64,000 nt of DNA from Halobaculum saliterrae (GCF_009831625.1 NZ_WUUS01000007.1:62001-126000); one strand, 5' to 3'. Shown: positions 7,855 to 16,554, counted from the stretch's first letter. Numbers and translations are program-made. Notes: generated by a model not told the origin, from the letters alone.

Positions 7855-9393
7855 ATGACCGTCTGGCTCCTCGGCGACCAGTTGAACCCGAACGCCGCAC
7901 CGCTCCAACACGACGACCACGTCCTCATGATCGAGGCGCACGGCTTCGCCGAGCGCATGCCGTACCACCCGCAGAAGCTCACGCTGGTGTTCTCGGCGAT
8001 GCGCCACGCCCGCGACGCCCTCCGCGACGCCGGCTACGAGGTGACCTACGTCGAGGCCGAGTCGTTCGGCGAGGGGCTCGACCGCTACTTCGAGGCGAAC
8101 CCCGGCGACGCGCTCGTGCTCCAGCGCCCGGCGAGCCACGGCGCCGGCGAGCGCCTGCGCGACGTGGTCGCCGACCGCGGCGGCGACTGCACGCTCGTCG
8201 CCAACGACGGCTTCCTCACGACTCCCGACGACTGGGACGAGTGGGTCGCCGACCGAGAGTCGGGCGGGTCGACGGGCGACGCCGGGACCTACCGGCAGGA
8301 GCACTGGTACCGCCACGTCCGCCGCGAGACGGGGATCCTGTTGACCGACGACGGCGATCCCGCGGGCGGCGAGTGGAACTACGACGACGACAACCGCGAG
8401 ACGCCGCCGGACGGGTGGTCGCCCCCCGGGATCCCCGAGTTCGAACCCGACGAGATCACGCGGGAGGTACACGCGTTCGTCACGGACAGGTACGACGACC
8501 ACTGGGGGAGCGCCGACCTCGCGGACTTCGTGTGGCCCGTCACGCGCGAGCAGGCGCTGCATGCGCTCGACCACTTCGTCGAGGTCCGCCTCCCCGAGTT
8601 CGGCCCGTATCAGGACGCGATGGTCGAGGGCGAGTGGGCGCTGGACCACTCGCTGTTGTCGCCGGCGATCAACCTCGGCCTGTTGCACCCGCGGGAGGTC
8701 GTCGAGGCCGTCGTCGACGCCTACGAGGACCCCGAGCGCGAGGCGCCCCTCAACTCCGTCGAGGGGTTCGTCCGGCAGGTGATCGGCTGGCGGGAGTTCA
8801 TGCGGCACGTCTACCGCGAGTCGATGCCCGGGATGGACGAAGCGAATCAACTCGATCAGATCCGTGATCTCCCCGAGGCGTACTGGACCGGCGAGACGGA
8901 CATGACCTGCCTCTCGGAGGCCGTGGGCCACGTCCGCGACCACGGCTACGCCCACCACATCGAGCGGCTGATGGTGCTCTCGAACTTCGCGCTGATCTAC
9001 GGCGTCGACCCGGGCGAGCTGAACCGCTGGTTCCACCTCGGGTTCGTCGACGCCTTCCACTGGGTGACGACGCCGAACGTCGTCGGCATGGGGACGTTCG
9101 CGACGGACGCGCTCTCCTCGAAGCCGTACGCCTCCTCGGCGAACTACGTGAACGAGATGAGCGACTACTGCTCGTCGTGTCCCTACTACCACACCAAGAC
9201 GACCGGGGAGCGCTCCTGTCCGTTCAACGCGCTCTACTGGGACTTCCTGCGGGACAACGAGGAGGTGCTCCGCGGCACGGGCCGGATGGGCCTGATGTAC
9301 TCCCACGTCGACGACAAGGACGACGAGGAGTGGGAAGCCATCGAGGAACGCGCCGCCGAGATCCGGGAGATGGGCGAGAGCGGGACGCTGTAG
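7855..9393 (+). CDS. Cryptochrome/photolyase family protein, FeS-containing (PhrB/6-4 type)
   Basis: A 512-residue flavoprotein of the bacterial and archaeal FeS-BCP group, which repairs UV photoproducts, chiefly (6-4) lesions in characterised relatives. The N-terminal photolyase-related domain starts MTVWLLGDQLNPNAAPL. The four cysteines that hold the [4Fe-4S] cluster in PhrB are all present at C352, C439, C442 and C455, with the C-x2-C-x12-C spacing of that family. The flavin-binding core (IERLMVLSNFALIYGVDP, WFHLGFVDAFHWV) is intact. No clear TATA element precedes it. DNA repair by light fits a surface brine organism. Confidence 0.9.
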   Translation: MTVWLLGDQLNPNAAPLQHDDHVLMIEAHGFAERMPYHPQKLTLVFSAMRHARDALRDAGYEVTYVEAESFGEGLDRYFEANPGDALVLQRPASHGAGERLRDVVADRGGDCTLVANDGFLTTPDDWDEWVADRESGGSTGDAGTYRQEHWYRHVRRETGILLTDDGDPAGGEWNYDDDNRETPPDGWSPPGIPEFEPDEITREVHAFVTDRYDDHWGSADLADFVWPVTREQALHALDHFVEVRLPEFGPYQDAMVEGEWALDHSLLSPAINLGLLHPREVVEAVVDAYEDPEREAPLNSVEGFVRQVIGWREFMRHVYRESMPGMDEANQLDQIRDLPEAYWTGETDMTCLSEAVGHVRDHGYAHHIERLMVLSNFALIYGVDPGELNRWFHLGFVDAFHWVTTPNVVGMGTFATDALSSKPYASSANYVNEMSDYCSSCPYYHTKTTGERSCPFNALYWDFLRDNEEVLRGTGRMGLMYSHVDDKDDEEWEAIEERAAEIREMGESGTL

Positions 9394-9403
9394 GGGAGGC
9401 GAC

Positions 9404-9802
9404 TCAGCGGTCGTCGCCGCCGACGAGCGAGAGCACGCGGACGCGACGGACCGCGTCGAAGTCGCGGAGCCGGTAGACGAGTTCGCGCACGCGGGCTGCG
9501 TCGCCGCGGCAGAACACCGTCTCCAGACACCACTCGCCCTGATGGACGTGCGAGGTGGTCGTGATCACGTCCTGGTAGTCGTGTTGGACACCGTGGAGGT
9601 CGCGGATCACCTCGTCGTGGACGTAGTCGAACGCGACCACGGCGGCGACCTCGCCGGCGGCGTCCTCCAGACGCGTGTGGCGCTCGACGTACTCGGCCAT
9701 CGCCTCCCGGAGCGCCCGCGACCGGGAGTTGAACCCCTCGGCCTCGGCGACGGCGTCGAACTCGGCGAGGGCGTCGTCGGGGACGTTCAGGCTCGTTCGC
9801 AT
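9404..9802 (-). CDS. nikR: NikR-like ribbon-helix-helix nickel-responsive regulator
   Basis: A 132-residue DNA-binding repressor. The N-terminal ribbon-helix-helix (MRTSLNVPDDALAEFDAVAE) is followed by an ACT-like metal domain. The nickel ligands of NikR can be aligned: His in VQHDYQD (position 76 of E. coli NikR), HVH (87 and 89) and Cys in EWCLE (95), although this protein has one residue fewer between HVH and Cys than E. coli. The ATG at 9802 is preferred over a GTG three codons earlier because the ribbon strand starts there. It is divergent from a nickel/cobalt-type transporter, the classic arrangement. Confidence 0.85.
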   Translation of the reverse strand: MRTSLNVPDDALAEFDAVAEAEGFNSRSRALREAMAEYVERHTRLEDAAGEVAAVVAFDYVHDEVIRDLHGVQHDYQDVITTTSHVHQGEWCLETVFCRGDAARVRELVYRLRDFDAVRRVRVLSLVGGDDR

Positions 9803-9839
9803 GGTCTCCACTGGTCGTCCCCTCCGGTTCGGGGTTTCG

Positions 9840-9868
9840 GTATTACGCCCGCCCCGATCGGGTCATAA
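9840..9868. promoter_or_regulatory. Candidate NikR operator between nikR and the transporter gene
   Basis: GTATTA (9840-9845) and TCATAA (9863-9868) face each other across 17 bases. E. coli NikR binds GTATGA-N16-TCATAC, so each half matches in five of six positions with one extra spacer base. The site sits midway in the 101-base spacer between the two divergent start codons. Confidence 0.45.
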
Positions 9869-9903
9869 CAGGGGTTTTCGCCCGGCGTCGTCGACCGTCG
9901 GCC

Positions 9904-10857
9904 GTGCTTCACGACGTCGCACCCGGCCTGCTCGCCGGCTCGCTCGCGCTCGGCGCGCTCCACGGCGCGGAGCCGGGCCACGGCTGGCCCATCGCCGCCG
10001 CCTACGCCTTCGACCGCGCGAACGCCTGGCTGGCTGGACTCGCCGCCGGCCTCGTCATCGGGATCGGCCACCTGATCTCCAGTCTCGCGGTCGTCGGCGT
10101 CTTCTTCCTGTTGAAGACGCAGGTTCCGATCGACGGACTCTCCGAGCCGCTGTCGGTCGCGGGCGTCCAGATCGGCTCGCCGATCGGCGTCGTCGCCGGC
10201 GCCCTCCTGATACTGCTCGGGATCCGCGAGTACCGTGGCGGCGGACACGGGCACGATCACTCACGCGGGAGCGAACACGGTTCGGACCACGCGGACGGGG
10301 ACGAGCACGCTCACGACGACCGCCACCATCGCCACGGCGACGACGAGCCGGGTCGCCTCCAGGCGGACGTGGACCTCGCGTCGACGGGGCGCACCGCCGG
10401 ACACGAGCACGGGTCCGCCGCCGGCGAGCCCCCCGACGACGGCGTCCTCGCTCGCCTCCGTGGCTCCCTCCCGATCGTCGGGGGCGGGGGAGCGGGCGGC
10501 GGCCACGCGCACGAGCATGGCGACGCCCACGGCCACGGTGACGGTCACACCCACGACCACGACCTCTCGGCCGACGACGGCCTGTACGGCATCGCCGTCT
10601 CGGCGTTCGTGCTCGGGTTCGCCCACGAGGAGGAGTTCGAGATCATCGCCATCTGCGCGGGCTCAGACCACTGCCTCGAACTGATGCTCGCGTACGCCGG
10701 CACCGTCGTCGTCGTCATCACGGCGCTGACGCTCGCGCTGGTCGCGGGATACGAGCGCTTCGAGGACCGCATGGAGCGGTACGCGGAACACTTCCCGACG
10801 GTCTCGGCGGTCGTGCTCGCCGCGATGGGGCTCGGCTTCCTGTTCGGGGTGTTGTAG
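9904..10857 (+). CDS. Nickel/cobalt transporter-like membrane protein with His-rich loop
   Basis: A 317-residue polytopic membrane protein of the NiCoT/UreH/RcnA kind, starting with GTG. The first helices carry LGALHGAEPGHGWP, a His-containing metal-entry motif. Two or three further helices precede a long cytosolic loop (about residues 115-225) packed with His, Asp and Glu (GHGHDHSRG, HEHGDAHGHGDGHTHDHD). The C-terminal helices include FAHEEEFEIIAICAG. The His-rich loop is a metal buffer. Divergence from nikR suggests nickel; direction of transport (uptake or export) is not decidable, and cobalt is possible. Confidence 0.8.
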   Translation: MLHDVAPGLLAGSLALGALHGAEPGHGWPIAAAYAFDRANAWLAGLAAGLVIGIGHLISSLAVVGVFFLLKTQVPIDGLSEPLSVAGVQIGSPIGVVAGALLILLGIREYRGGGHGHDHSRGSEHGSDHADGDEHAHDDRHHRHGDDEPGRLQADVDLASTGRTAGHEHGSAAGEPPDDGVLARLRGSLPIVGGGGAGGGHAHEHGDAHGHGDGHTHDHDLSADDGLYGIAVSAFVLGFAHEEEFEIIAICAGSDHCLELMLAYAGTVVVVITALTLALVAGYERFEDRMERYAEHFPTVSAVVLAAMGLGFLFGVL

Positions 10858-10908
10858 CGCGGCGCGGAGGGAGCCGTCGCCGAGCGACCGCCGTCCGCCT
10901 CTCCGTGT

Positions 10909-13521
10909 CTATCGGAACCGGCCGAACAGCCGGTAGCGATCCTCGGGGTCGTACGACCGGAACGCCATGCTGTTCGCGAGCACCGAGACGCTGGAGAACG
11001 CCATCGCTGCGGCCGCCAACGCCGGCTGGAGCAGGCCCAGCGAGGCGAGCGGGATCATCGCGGTGTTGTAGCCGAGCGCCCAGAAGAGGTTCTGCTTGAT
11101 CTTCGAGAGCGTCCCTTCCGAGACGTTGATCGCCTTCACCACGTCGAACGGGTCCGAGCGCATCAGCGTCACGTCGGCGGCCTCGATGGCCACGTCGGTG
11201 CCCGAGCCGATGGCGACGCCGACGAACGCCGAGGCCAGCGCGGGCGCGTCGTTCACGCCGTCGCCGACCATCATCGCCCGCGAGCCGTCCGACTGGATCG
11301 CCTCCACGGCGTCGGCCTTGTCCTCCGGCAGGACGCCCGCGCGGACGTTCTCCGGGTCGATGCCGACGCGTTCGGCCACGGCGCGGGCCGTGCGCTCGTT
11401 GTCGCCGGTGATCATGTGGACGGCGATCTCGCGCGCGCGGAGCGCCTCAACCGCGGCGACGGCCGACTCCCGCACCTCGTCCGCGACCGCGAGCACGCCC
11501 AGCAGCTCGCCGTCGAGCGCGACCAGCATCGCCGTCTTCCCCTCCGACTCCAGCTCGCGCATCGTCTCCATCGCCGGCTCGGGGTCGACGTCCTCCTCGC
11601 GCAGCAGCTCGGGCTTGCCGACGACGACGGTGCCGTGCTCGGTGCGCGCGCGGATCCCCTTCCCGGAGACGTTCTGGAGCACGTCCAACTCGCCCGGCTC
11701 GACGCCGCGCTCGCGGGCGCCGGCGACGACGGCCTCGGCGATCGGGTGTTCGCTGCCGCCCTCGGCGGTCGCGGCCGCCGCGAGGAGGCGTTCGGTGGGA
11801 TCGTCGGCGACGTCCCCGTCGCTCCCCTCGGCGACCTCGGCGTCGTCCGCGGCGGGCACCGCCCCGTCGGTCGCGGGCGAGACGGGAACGGCGTCGGTGA
11901 GGGTCATCTCGCCGCGCGTGAGCGTCCCGGTCTTGTCGAACACGACCGTGTCGGTGTCGCGGACGCGCTCCAACACGTCGCCGCCCTCGAAGAGGACGCC
12001 GTGTTGGGCGCCGATGCTCGTGCCGACCATCGTCGCCGCCGGCGTCGCCAGCCCGAGCGCGCACGGACAGGCGATGAGGACCGCGGAGGCGAACACCAAC
12101 ACCGCGAACTCGGTGACGCCGACCGCGGCGGGACCGCCCGCGGCGAGCCCCCACAGCGGGAGCCCCGAGATGACGCCGGCGAGCGTCTCGGGCGCGAGGA
12201 ACCACACCGCCCCCCACAGCAGGGCGTTGGCGATCACCGCGGGGACGAAGTACGCGGAGATGCGGTCGGCGACGCGCTGGATGTCGGGCTGGCGCGACTG
12301 CGCCTCCTTCACCCGCGTGACGATCTGCTGGATCGCCGTTTCCTCGCCGACCTTCGTCGCCTCGATCACGAGGACGCCGTTCTCGTTGACCGTCGAGCCG
12401 ATCACCTCGTCGCCGGGCTCCTTGCCGACGGGGACGGACTCGCCGGTCACCATCGACTCGTCGACGGCGGACTCGCCCTCGCGGACGACGCCGTCGGTCG
12501 GGACGCGCTCGCCGGGGCGCACCTTCAGGCGGTCGCCGACCTCGACGTCCTCCAGGGGGACCTCCTCCTCGGACCCGTCGTCCCGGACGACGGTGGCCGT
12601 CTCGGCCTCCAGCTCCAGCAGCGACCGGATCGCCTCGCCCGCCTGCGACTTCGAGCGCGCCTCGAGGTAGTTGCCGAGCGTGATGAACACGAGGATGAGC
12701 GCGGCCGTGTCGAAGTACAGCCCCGCCCGCGGGAGCACCCCGAGCAGGGCGATCACGGAGTAGCCGTACGCGGTCGTCGACCCCAGCGCGATGAGGACGT
12801 CCATGTTGGCGCGGCCGTTGACCACGAGCGCCTTGTAGGAGTTCTCGTAGAACTCCCGGCCGAGGAGGACCTGCACGGGCGTCGCGAGCGCGAACGCGGC
12901 CCACCCGATGTGGAGCCCCGTTCCGGGGATCTCCTCGGGGAGCACGCCCGGCGCGAACAGTTCGAGCACGAGCATCGCCAGAAGCGGCGCCGACAGCGCC
13001 GCGCCGAACAGCGTCAGCCGGCGCTGGCGCCGAAGCTCGGCCGCCCGCGCGGCGTCCTTCGCGGACTGTCCGTCGCCACCGTCCTCGCCGTCCGCGCTGT
13101 CCTCATGGATCGGCTCGTACCCCGCGGCCTCGACGGCGTCGTGGATGTCCTCGCGCGTCGTCACCGACGGCGCGTACGTCACGGTCGCCTCGTCGGTGGC
13201 GTAGTTCGCGTCGACCGAGACGACGCCCGGGAGGTCGCCGACGGCCTCCTCGATGGTCGCCGAGCAGTTCGCGCACGTCATGCCGGTGATCCCCACCGTC
13301 ACCGTCTCGGCGATCGGGTCGTAGCCGGCCGACTCGACCGCGTCGAACACGTCCGCCAGCGAGACCCGATCGGGGTCGTACTCCACGGCCGCCTCGTCGG
13401 TGGCGTAGTTCGCCGTCGCCCCCGCGCCGTCGAGGCCCGCCACGGCGTCCTCGATGGTGGCGGCGCAGTTGGCGCACGTCATCCCGCCGATGTCGATCGT
13501 CACGCGTTGCCTGTCACTCAT
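10909..13521 (-). CDS. copA: Copper-translocating P1B-type ATPase
   Basis: An 870-residue membrane pump exporting Cu(I). Two N-terminal heavy-metal-associated domains carry MTCANCAATIE and MTCANCSATIE (residues about 14 and 80). About eight membrane helices follow, with the actuator motif MVTGES, the ion-channel motif ACPCALG, the phosphorylation site DKTGTLT, the SEHPIAEAV element of the nucleotide domain (HP motif) and the hinge MVGDGVNDAPAL. The CPC motif and paired CxxC domains assign it to copper(I)/silver. It is divergent from a single-domain copper chaperone gene; their promoters carry similar palindromes. Confidence 0.95.
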   Translation of the reverse strand: MSDRQRVTIDIGGMTCANCAATIEDAVAGLDGAGATANYATDEAAVEYDPDRVSLADVFDAVESAGYDPIAETVTVGITGMTCANCSATIEEAVGDLPGVVSVDANYATDEATVTYAPSVTTREDIHDAVEAAGYEPIHEDSADGEDGGDGQSAKDAARAAELRRQRRLTLFGAALSAPLLAMLVLELFAPGVLPEEIPGTGLHIGWAAFALATPVQVLLGREFYENSYKALVVNGRANMDVLIALGSTTAYGYSVIALLGVLPRAGLYFDTAALILVFITLGNYLEARSKSQAGEAIRSLLELEAETATVVRDDGSEEEVPLEDVEVGDRLKVRPGERVPTDGVVREGESAVDESMVTGESVPVGKEPGDEVIGSTVNENGVLVIEATKVGEETAIQQIVTRVKEAQSRQPDIQRVADRISAYFVPAVIANALLWGAVWFLAPETLAGVISGLPLWGLAAGGPAAVGVTEFAVLVFASAVLIACPCALGLATPAATMVGTSIGAQHGVLFEGGDVLERVRDTDTVVFDKTGTLTRGEMTLTDAVPVSPATDGAVPAADDAEVAEGSDGDVADDPTERLLAAAATAEGGSEHPIAEAVVAGARERGVEPGELDVLQNVSGKGIRARTEHGTVVVGKPELLREEDVDPEPAMETMRELESEGKTAMLVALDGELLGVLAVADEVRESAVAAVEALRAREIAVHMITGDNERTARAVAERVGIDPENVRAGVLPEDKADAVEAIQSDGSRAMMVGDGVNDAPALASAFVGVAIGSGTDVAIEAADVTLMRSDPFDVVKAINVSEGTLSKIKQNLFWALGYNTAMIPLASLGLLQPALAAAAMAFSSVSVLANSMAFRSYDPEDRYRLFGRFR

Positions 13522-13531
13522 TGCTCACTAG

Positions 13532-13544
13532 TACGGGGTCCGTA
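13532..13544. promoter_or_regulatory. 13-bp palindrome in the copA promoter
   Basis: TACGG-GGT-CCGTA is a perfect 5-3-5 inverted repeat lying 11-23 bases before the copA start, next to its weak TATA-like element (GAATAC on the minus strand, about 13543-13548). It resembles the second 5-3-5 palindrome at 13629, so a shared copper-responsive repressor is a fair guess. Confidence 0.4.
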
Positions 13545-13617
13545 TTCATGCGGTTTGTGCCTTCGAAACCGGCACTCAGATCGGATATCTATCTAACAAG
13601 CGAAGACAGATCACGGA

Positions 13618-13626
13618 CGATATTTT
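13618..13626 (+). promoter_or_regulatory. TATA-like element for the copper chaperone gene
   Basis: CGATATTTT is the most AT-rich run upstream of the chaperone. It implies a transcript starting near 13650 and a short leader to the ATG at 13693 (or 13666). Confidence 0.4.
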
Positions 13627-13628
13627 CG

Positions 13629-13641
13629 ATCGGAATCCGAT
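13629..13641. promoter_or_regulatory. 13-bp palindrome in the copper chaperone promoter
   Basis: ATCGG-AAT-CCGAT is a perfect 5-3-5 inverted repeat just downstream of the TATA-like run, where a repressor would block initiation. It shares the CGG-N3-CCG core with the palindrome in front of copA. Confidence 0.4.
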
Positions 13642-13692
13642 GTGCGTCCCGAGACCGAAACAGGAATGACGACCCGACCGCTACGGCCGCCC

Positions 13693-13893
13693 ATGACGAC
13701 GACGATGCGGATCACAGGGATGACCTGCGGCGGCTGTGAGACCAACGTGGTCGAGGCGCTCGAGGGCGTCGACGGCGTCGACGGGGCCACCGCGGACCAC
13801 GAGTCCGACGAGGCGGTCGTCGAGGGGGACGCCGACCCGCTCGACCTCATCGCCGCCGTGCCCGACCAGTACGAGGTCGAGTCGACCGCGTAA
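13693..13893 (+). CDS. copZ: Single heavy-metal-associated domain protein (copper chaperone)
   Basis: A 66-residue ferredoxin-like fold protein with the metal site MTCGGC near the N-terminus (residues 9-14). CopZ-type proteins carry Cu(I) in the cytosol and pass it to the CopA N-terminal domains. The ATG at 13693 gives the usual spacing from the first beta strand (MTTTMRITGMTC); an ATG at 13666 would add nine residues of no likeness. It is divergent from copA, supporting the assignment. Confidence 0.85.
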   Translation: MTTTMRITGMTCGGCETNVVEALEGVDGVDGATADHESDEAVVEGDADPLDLIAAVPDQYEVESTA

Positions 13894-13929
13894 GCCGGCG
13901 GCCCGCGATTCGGCCACGGCGGTCCTCGC

Positions 13930-14523
13930 CTACCGCCCCATCCCGTAGAACTCCTCGTTGGGTCGCCAGTCGGCGAACGTCGCCATCCGGTTGGAGAGGT
14001 TGAAGAAGGCGGCGACCATGCCGATGTCCCACACCTCGTCCTCGGAGTATCCGGCCTCGTACAGCAGATCGAGGTCGTCGGTCGTCACCGCGTCCGGCTC
14101 CTCGGTCAGCTTCACCGCCACCTCCAGCATCGCCATGCGCTCGTCGCTCACGTCGGCGGTGCGGTGGTTGGACACGAGCTGGTCCGCGAGGTGCGGATCC
14201 TTCGCATAGATGCGCACGAGCGCGCCGTGGGCGACGTTGCAGTAGAGGCAGTTGTTCCGCCCGGAGACGGCGACGACGATCATCTCCACCTCCTCGCGGT
14301 CGAGCGTGGTGTCGTCGACGAGGGCGTCGTGGAACGCCATGAACGCCCGGAAGTGGCTGGGCTTGTACGCCAGCGCGGACATGACGTTGGGCGTGAAGCC
14401 GGCGCGCTCGGTCTCCTCGTCGAGGCGCTCCCGGATGTCCTCGGGAACCTCGTCGTAGTCGGGCACCGGGAAGCGCCGCTGCGCGTCGTCGAGCAGGTCG
14501 GGTCGAGGGGACTCCTCGCTCAT
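13930..14523 (-). CDS. Peroxidase-related AhpD-like protein (carboxymuconolactone decarboxylase family)
   Basis: A 197-residue all-helical protein of the AhpD-like fold. The redox motif NNCLYCNVAHG (about residue 88) supplies the CxxC and downstream His of alkylhydroperoxidase-like proteins. The C-terminal region (DIGMVAAFFNLSNRMATFADWRPNEEFY) is typical of the longer uncharacterized peroxidase-related subgroup. It probably reduces peroxides or acts as a thiol oxidoreductase; the substrate is unknown. The gene is monocistronic and convergent with the copper chaperone. Confidence 0.85.
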   Translation of the reverse strand: MSEESPRPDLLDDAQRRFPVPDYDEVPEDIRERLDEETERAGFTPNVMSALAYKPSHFRAFMAFHDALVDDTTLDREEVEMIVVAVSGRNNCLYCNVAHGALVRIYAKDPHLADQLVSNHRTADVSDERMAMLEVAVKLTEEPDAVTTDDLDLLYEAGYSEDEVWDIGMVAAFFNLSNRMATFADWRPNEEFYGMGR

Positions 14524-14576
14524 GCGCGTGTGGCTTCGGCGACCCGGGCTAAAGTGCTAGCCCTCGCCCGCGGCCC

Positions 14577-15077
14577 TCAGATCGCCGCGCCCTGCACCGC
14601 CAGCGCGACCGCGCCGGCCATCGCGAACACGCCGAGGACGAACAGCCCCCAGTTCCACAGCGTCGAGTCCGCGGGCGTCAGCGACAGCGACCACGTCCGC
14701 GGGTACGGCCACAGGAAGTTCACGCCCATCGGCGTGATCACGTCGCCGAGGAGGTGGGCGACGACGCTCCCGAACCCGAGGAGGAAGCCGAACGCGACCA
14801 TCGAGACGCCGCCGGGCACCGCGATCGAGAGGACGGGCTCGACGAGCGACGCCGCGCCCGCGAAGACGGCGCCGACGACGCCCGCGAACAGCAGCGAGTG
14901 GGTCGGCCCGCGGTGGGAGACGAGCGGCAGCCGGTGGTCCACGTCGGGCAGCATCGCGAGATACAGCACCGTCCCGGCGACGAGGACGGCGAAGGCCGGG
15001 TACCCGTCGGTCAGCAGCCAGAACGTGATCGGCGCGAGCGTGAGCATGGCGACGCCGAGGTGGCCCCGTTTGTACAC
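14577..15077 (-). CDS. Metal-dependent hydrolase, membrane-bound YdjM type
   Basis: A 166-residue integral membrane protein with about four helices. It carries the metal-site signatures of the YdjM/DUF457 family: KRGHLGVAML near the start, LPDVDHRLP (DxDH) and SHRGPTHSLLF, then HLLGDVITPMGV. The start is taken as the GTG at 15077 because family members begin right at the (M)YKRGH element; a longer frame upstream has no similarity. Family members are predicted hydrolases acting at the membrane; no substrate is known. Confidence 0.75.
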   Translation of the reverse strand: MYKRGHLGVAMLTLAPITFWLLTDGYPAFAVLVAGTVLYLAMLPDVDHRLPLVSHRGPTHSLLFAGVVGAVFAGAASLVEPVLSIAVPGGVSMVAFGFLLGFGSVVAHLLGDVITPMGVNFLWPYPRTWSLSLTPADSTLWNWGLFVLGVFAMAGAVALAVQGAAI

Positions 15078-15199
15078 GGCCGTCGGTGAGTCGGCGTCGG
15101 TGAAGAACGCTCGGGATCGCGGACGCGACGGTCGGGGGCGGACGGTCGCCGGCTGGCGTTCTCGGCGGACGGTCGCCCGCGGGTGTCGCCGCGAGGGCC

Positions 15200-16003
15200 C
15201 TATCGGTTCCAGGCGGCGTCGTCGGGGTCGATGACGCGCTCGCGGACGTCGTACTCGGCGATGCGGTCGAGGTCCTCCCCGTCCAGCTCCAGCTCCTGTG
15301 CCTCGAAGTTCGCACGGACGTGATCGCCCGTCGCCTTCGGGATGGGCACGAGCGCCTCCTGCGCGAACGCCCACGCGAGACAGACTGCGGCGGTACTGGT
15401 GTCGTGCTTCCCCGCGATCTCCGAGAGGAGCGGGTCGTCCAGCGCCTCGCCGCGCCCCAGCGGCGAGTAGCCGACGAGGTAGTGATCGTGCTCGACGGCG
15501 TACTCTCGCAGTTCAGTCTGCGGGAACAGCGGGTGACACTCCACCTGATGGGCCGCGACGGGCGCGTCGAGGATCGCCCGCGCCTCGTCGAGCAGGTCGG
15601 GCGTGAAGTTCGACAGGCCGACGTGGTCACACAGTCCCGCCTCGTGCAGTTCGTCCATCGCGCGCAGGGTCCCCTCGGGGTCGTACGCCGAGATCGGCCA
15701 GTGGACGTACAGGAGGTCGACGGTCTCGAGGCCGAGGCGCTCCAGCGACTCCCGCGCGGTGCGCTTCGCGTCCTCGTACGCGAGGTTGTCGGGGTGGACC
15801 TTCGTCGCCACCACCACCTCCTCGCGGGGAACGTCCGCCCGGCGGATCCCCTCGCCGACGGCCTCCTCGTTGTCGTACATCTGTGCGGTGTCGACGTGGC
15901 GGTAGCCCGTCTCCAGCGCCGTCCTCACCGTCTCGGCGCACTCCTCGAAGTCGTCGTTCGCGGAGGTGCCGAGGCCGAGCGCCGGGAGGTCGAGATCGGT
16001 CAT
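15200..16003 (-). CDS. Aldo/keto reductase (2,5-diketo-gluconate reductase-like)
   Basis: A 267-residue NADPH-dependent reductase, shorter than the first aldo/keto reductase in the window and of the DkgA/AKR5 group. The catalytic residues are in YRHVDTAQMYDNEEAVG (Asp, Tyr), VVATKV (Lys) and LYVHWP (His). The substrate-pocket segment LCDHVGLSNF and the cofactor segment PIPKATGDHVRANF are conserved. It is divergent from the 2Fe-2S ferredoxin gene, but no functional link is evident. Confidence 0.88.
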   Translation of the reverse strand: MTDLDLPALGLGTSANDDFEECAETVRTALETGYRHVDTAQMYDNEEAVGEGIRRADVPREEVVVATKVHPDNLAYEDAKRTARESLERLGLETVDLLYVHWPISAYDPEGTLRAMDELHEAGLCDHVGLSNFTPDLLDEARAILDAPVAAHQVECHPLFPQTELREYAVEHDHYLVGYSPLGRGEALDDPLLSEIAGKHDTSTAAVCLAWAFAQEALVPIPKATGDHVRANFEAQELELDGEDLDRIAEYDVRERVIDPDDAAWNR

Positions 16004-16086
16004 CGCCGGAGGTGCGTACGTGGCGACCGAAAGCGTTCGGGAGGCGGAAGCGCCCCCGCCGTCGCGACGTCCCCGGTCGCGCCCGC

Positions 16087-16097
16087 GGGTATTTGCC
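16087..16097 (+). promoter_or_regulatory. TATA-like element of the ferredoxin gene
   Basis: GGGTATTTGCC is centred about 28 bases before the ATG at 16120, consistent with a leaderless transcript. Confidence 0.5.
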
Positions 16098-16119
16098 GCT
16101 CGCGGCCGTAGGCGACGGT

Positions 16120-16452
16120 ATGCCGATCGTCCGCTTTCGCGGCACCGAGATCGAGTGCGAACGCGGCGACACCCTCCGCGACGTGTTGTTCGAGGCCGGA
16201 CTGTCGCCGCACAACGGCCGCGCCGACGCGGTGAACTGCCGCGGCCACGGCTCCTGTGGCACCTGCGCCGTCCGCGTCGACGGCGCGGTGTCGGAGCCGT
16301 CGCGCCGCGAGCGACTCCGCCTGCGCGTCCCGCCGCACGACCCCGACGCGGGGCTTCGGCTGGCGTGTCAGACGACCGTCGAGGGTGACGTGACCGTCGA
16401 GAAGTTCCCCGGGTTCTGGGGCCAGCACGTCGACGACGGGACGGCAGAGTAG
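16120..16452 (+). CDS. 2Fe-2S plant-type ferredoxin
   Basis: A 110-residue electron carrier. The cluster cysteines are visible as NCRGHGSCGTCAVRV (C-x5-C-x2-C) with the fourth in RLACQTTVEGD. It is shorter than the main haloarchaeal ferredoxin, lacking its acidic N-terminal insertion, and resembles ferredoxins serving oxygenases or desaturases. The start at 16120 (MPIVRFRGTEIECERG) fits the first beta strand. Confidence 0.88.
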   Translation: MPIVRFRGTEIECERGDTLRDVLFEAGLSPHNGRADAVNCRGHGSCGTCAVRVDGAVSEPSRRERLRLRVPPHDPDAGLRLACQTTVEGDVTVEKFPGFWGQHVDDGTAE

Positions 16453-16554
16453 GCGGTCGCCGTCCCGGTTCCGGCGATCCGGACCGGCGACCACGCGCGA
16501 CCGGTTCACTCGGGTTGGGAAACGACCAACACCCCCGCGCCGGTGGTGGAGACG

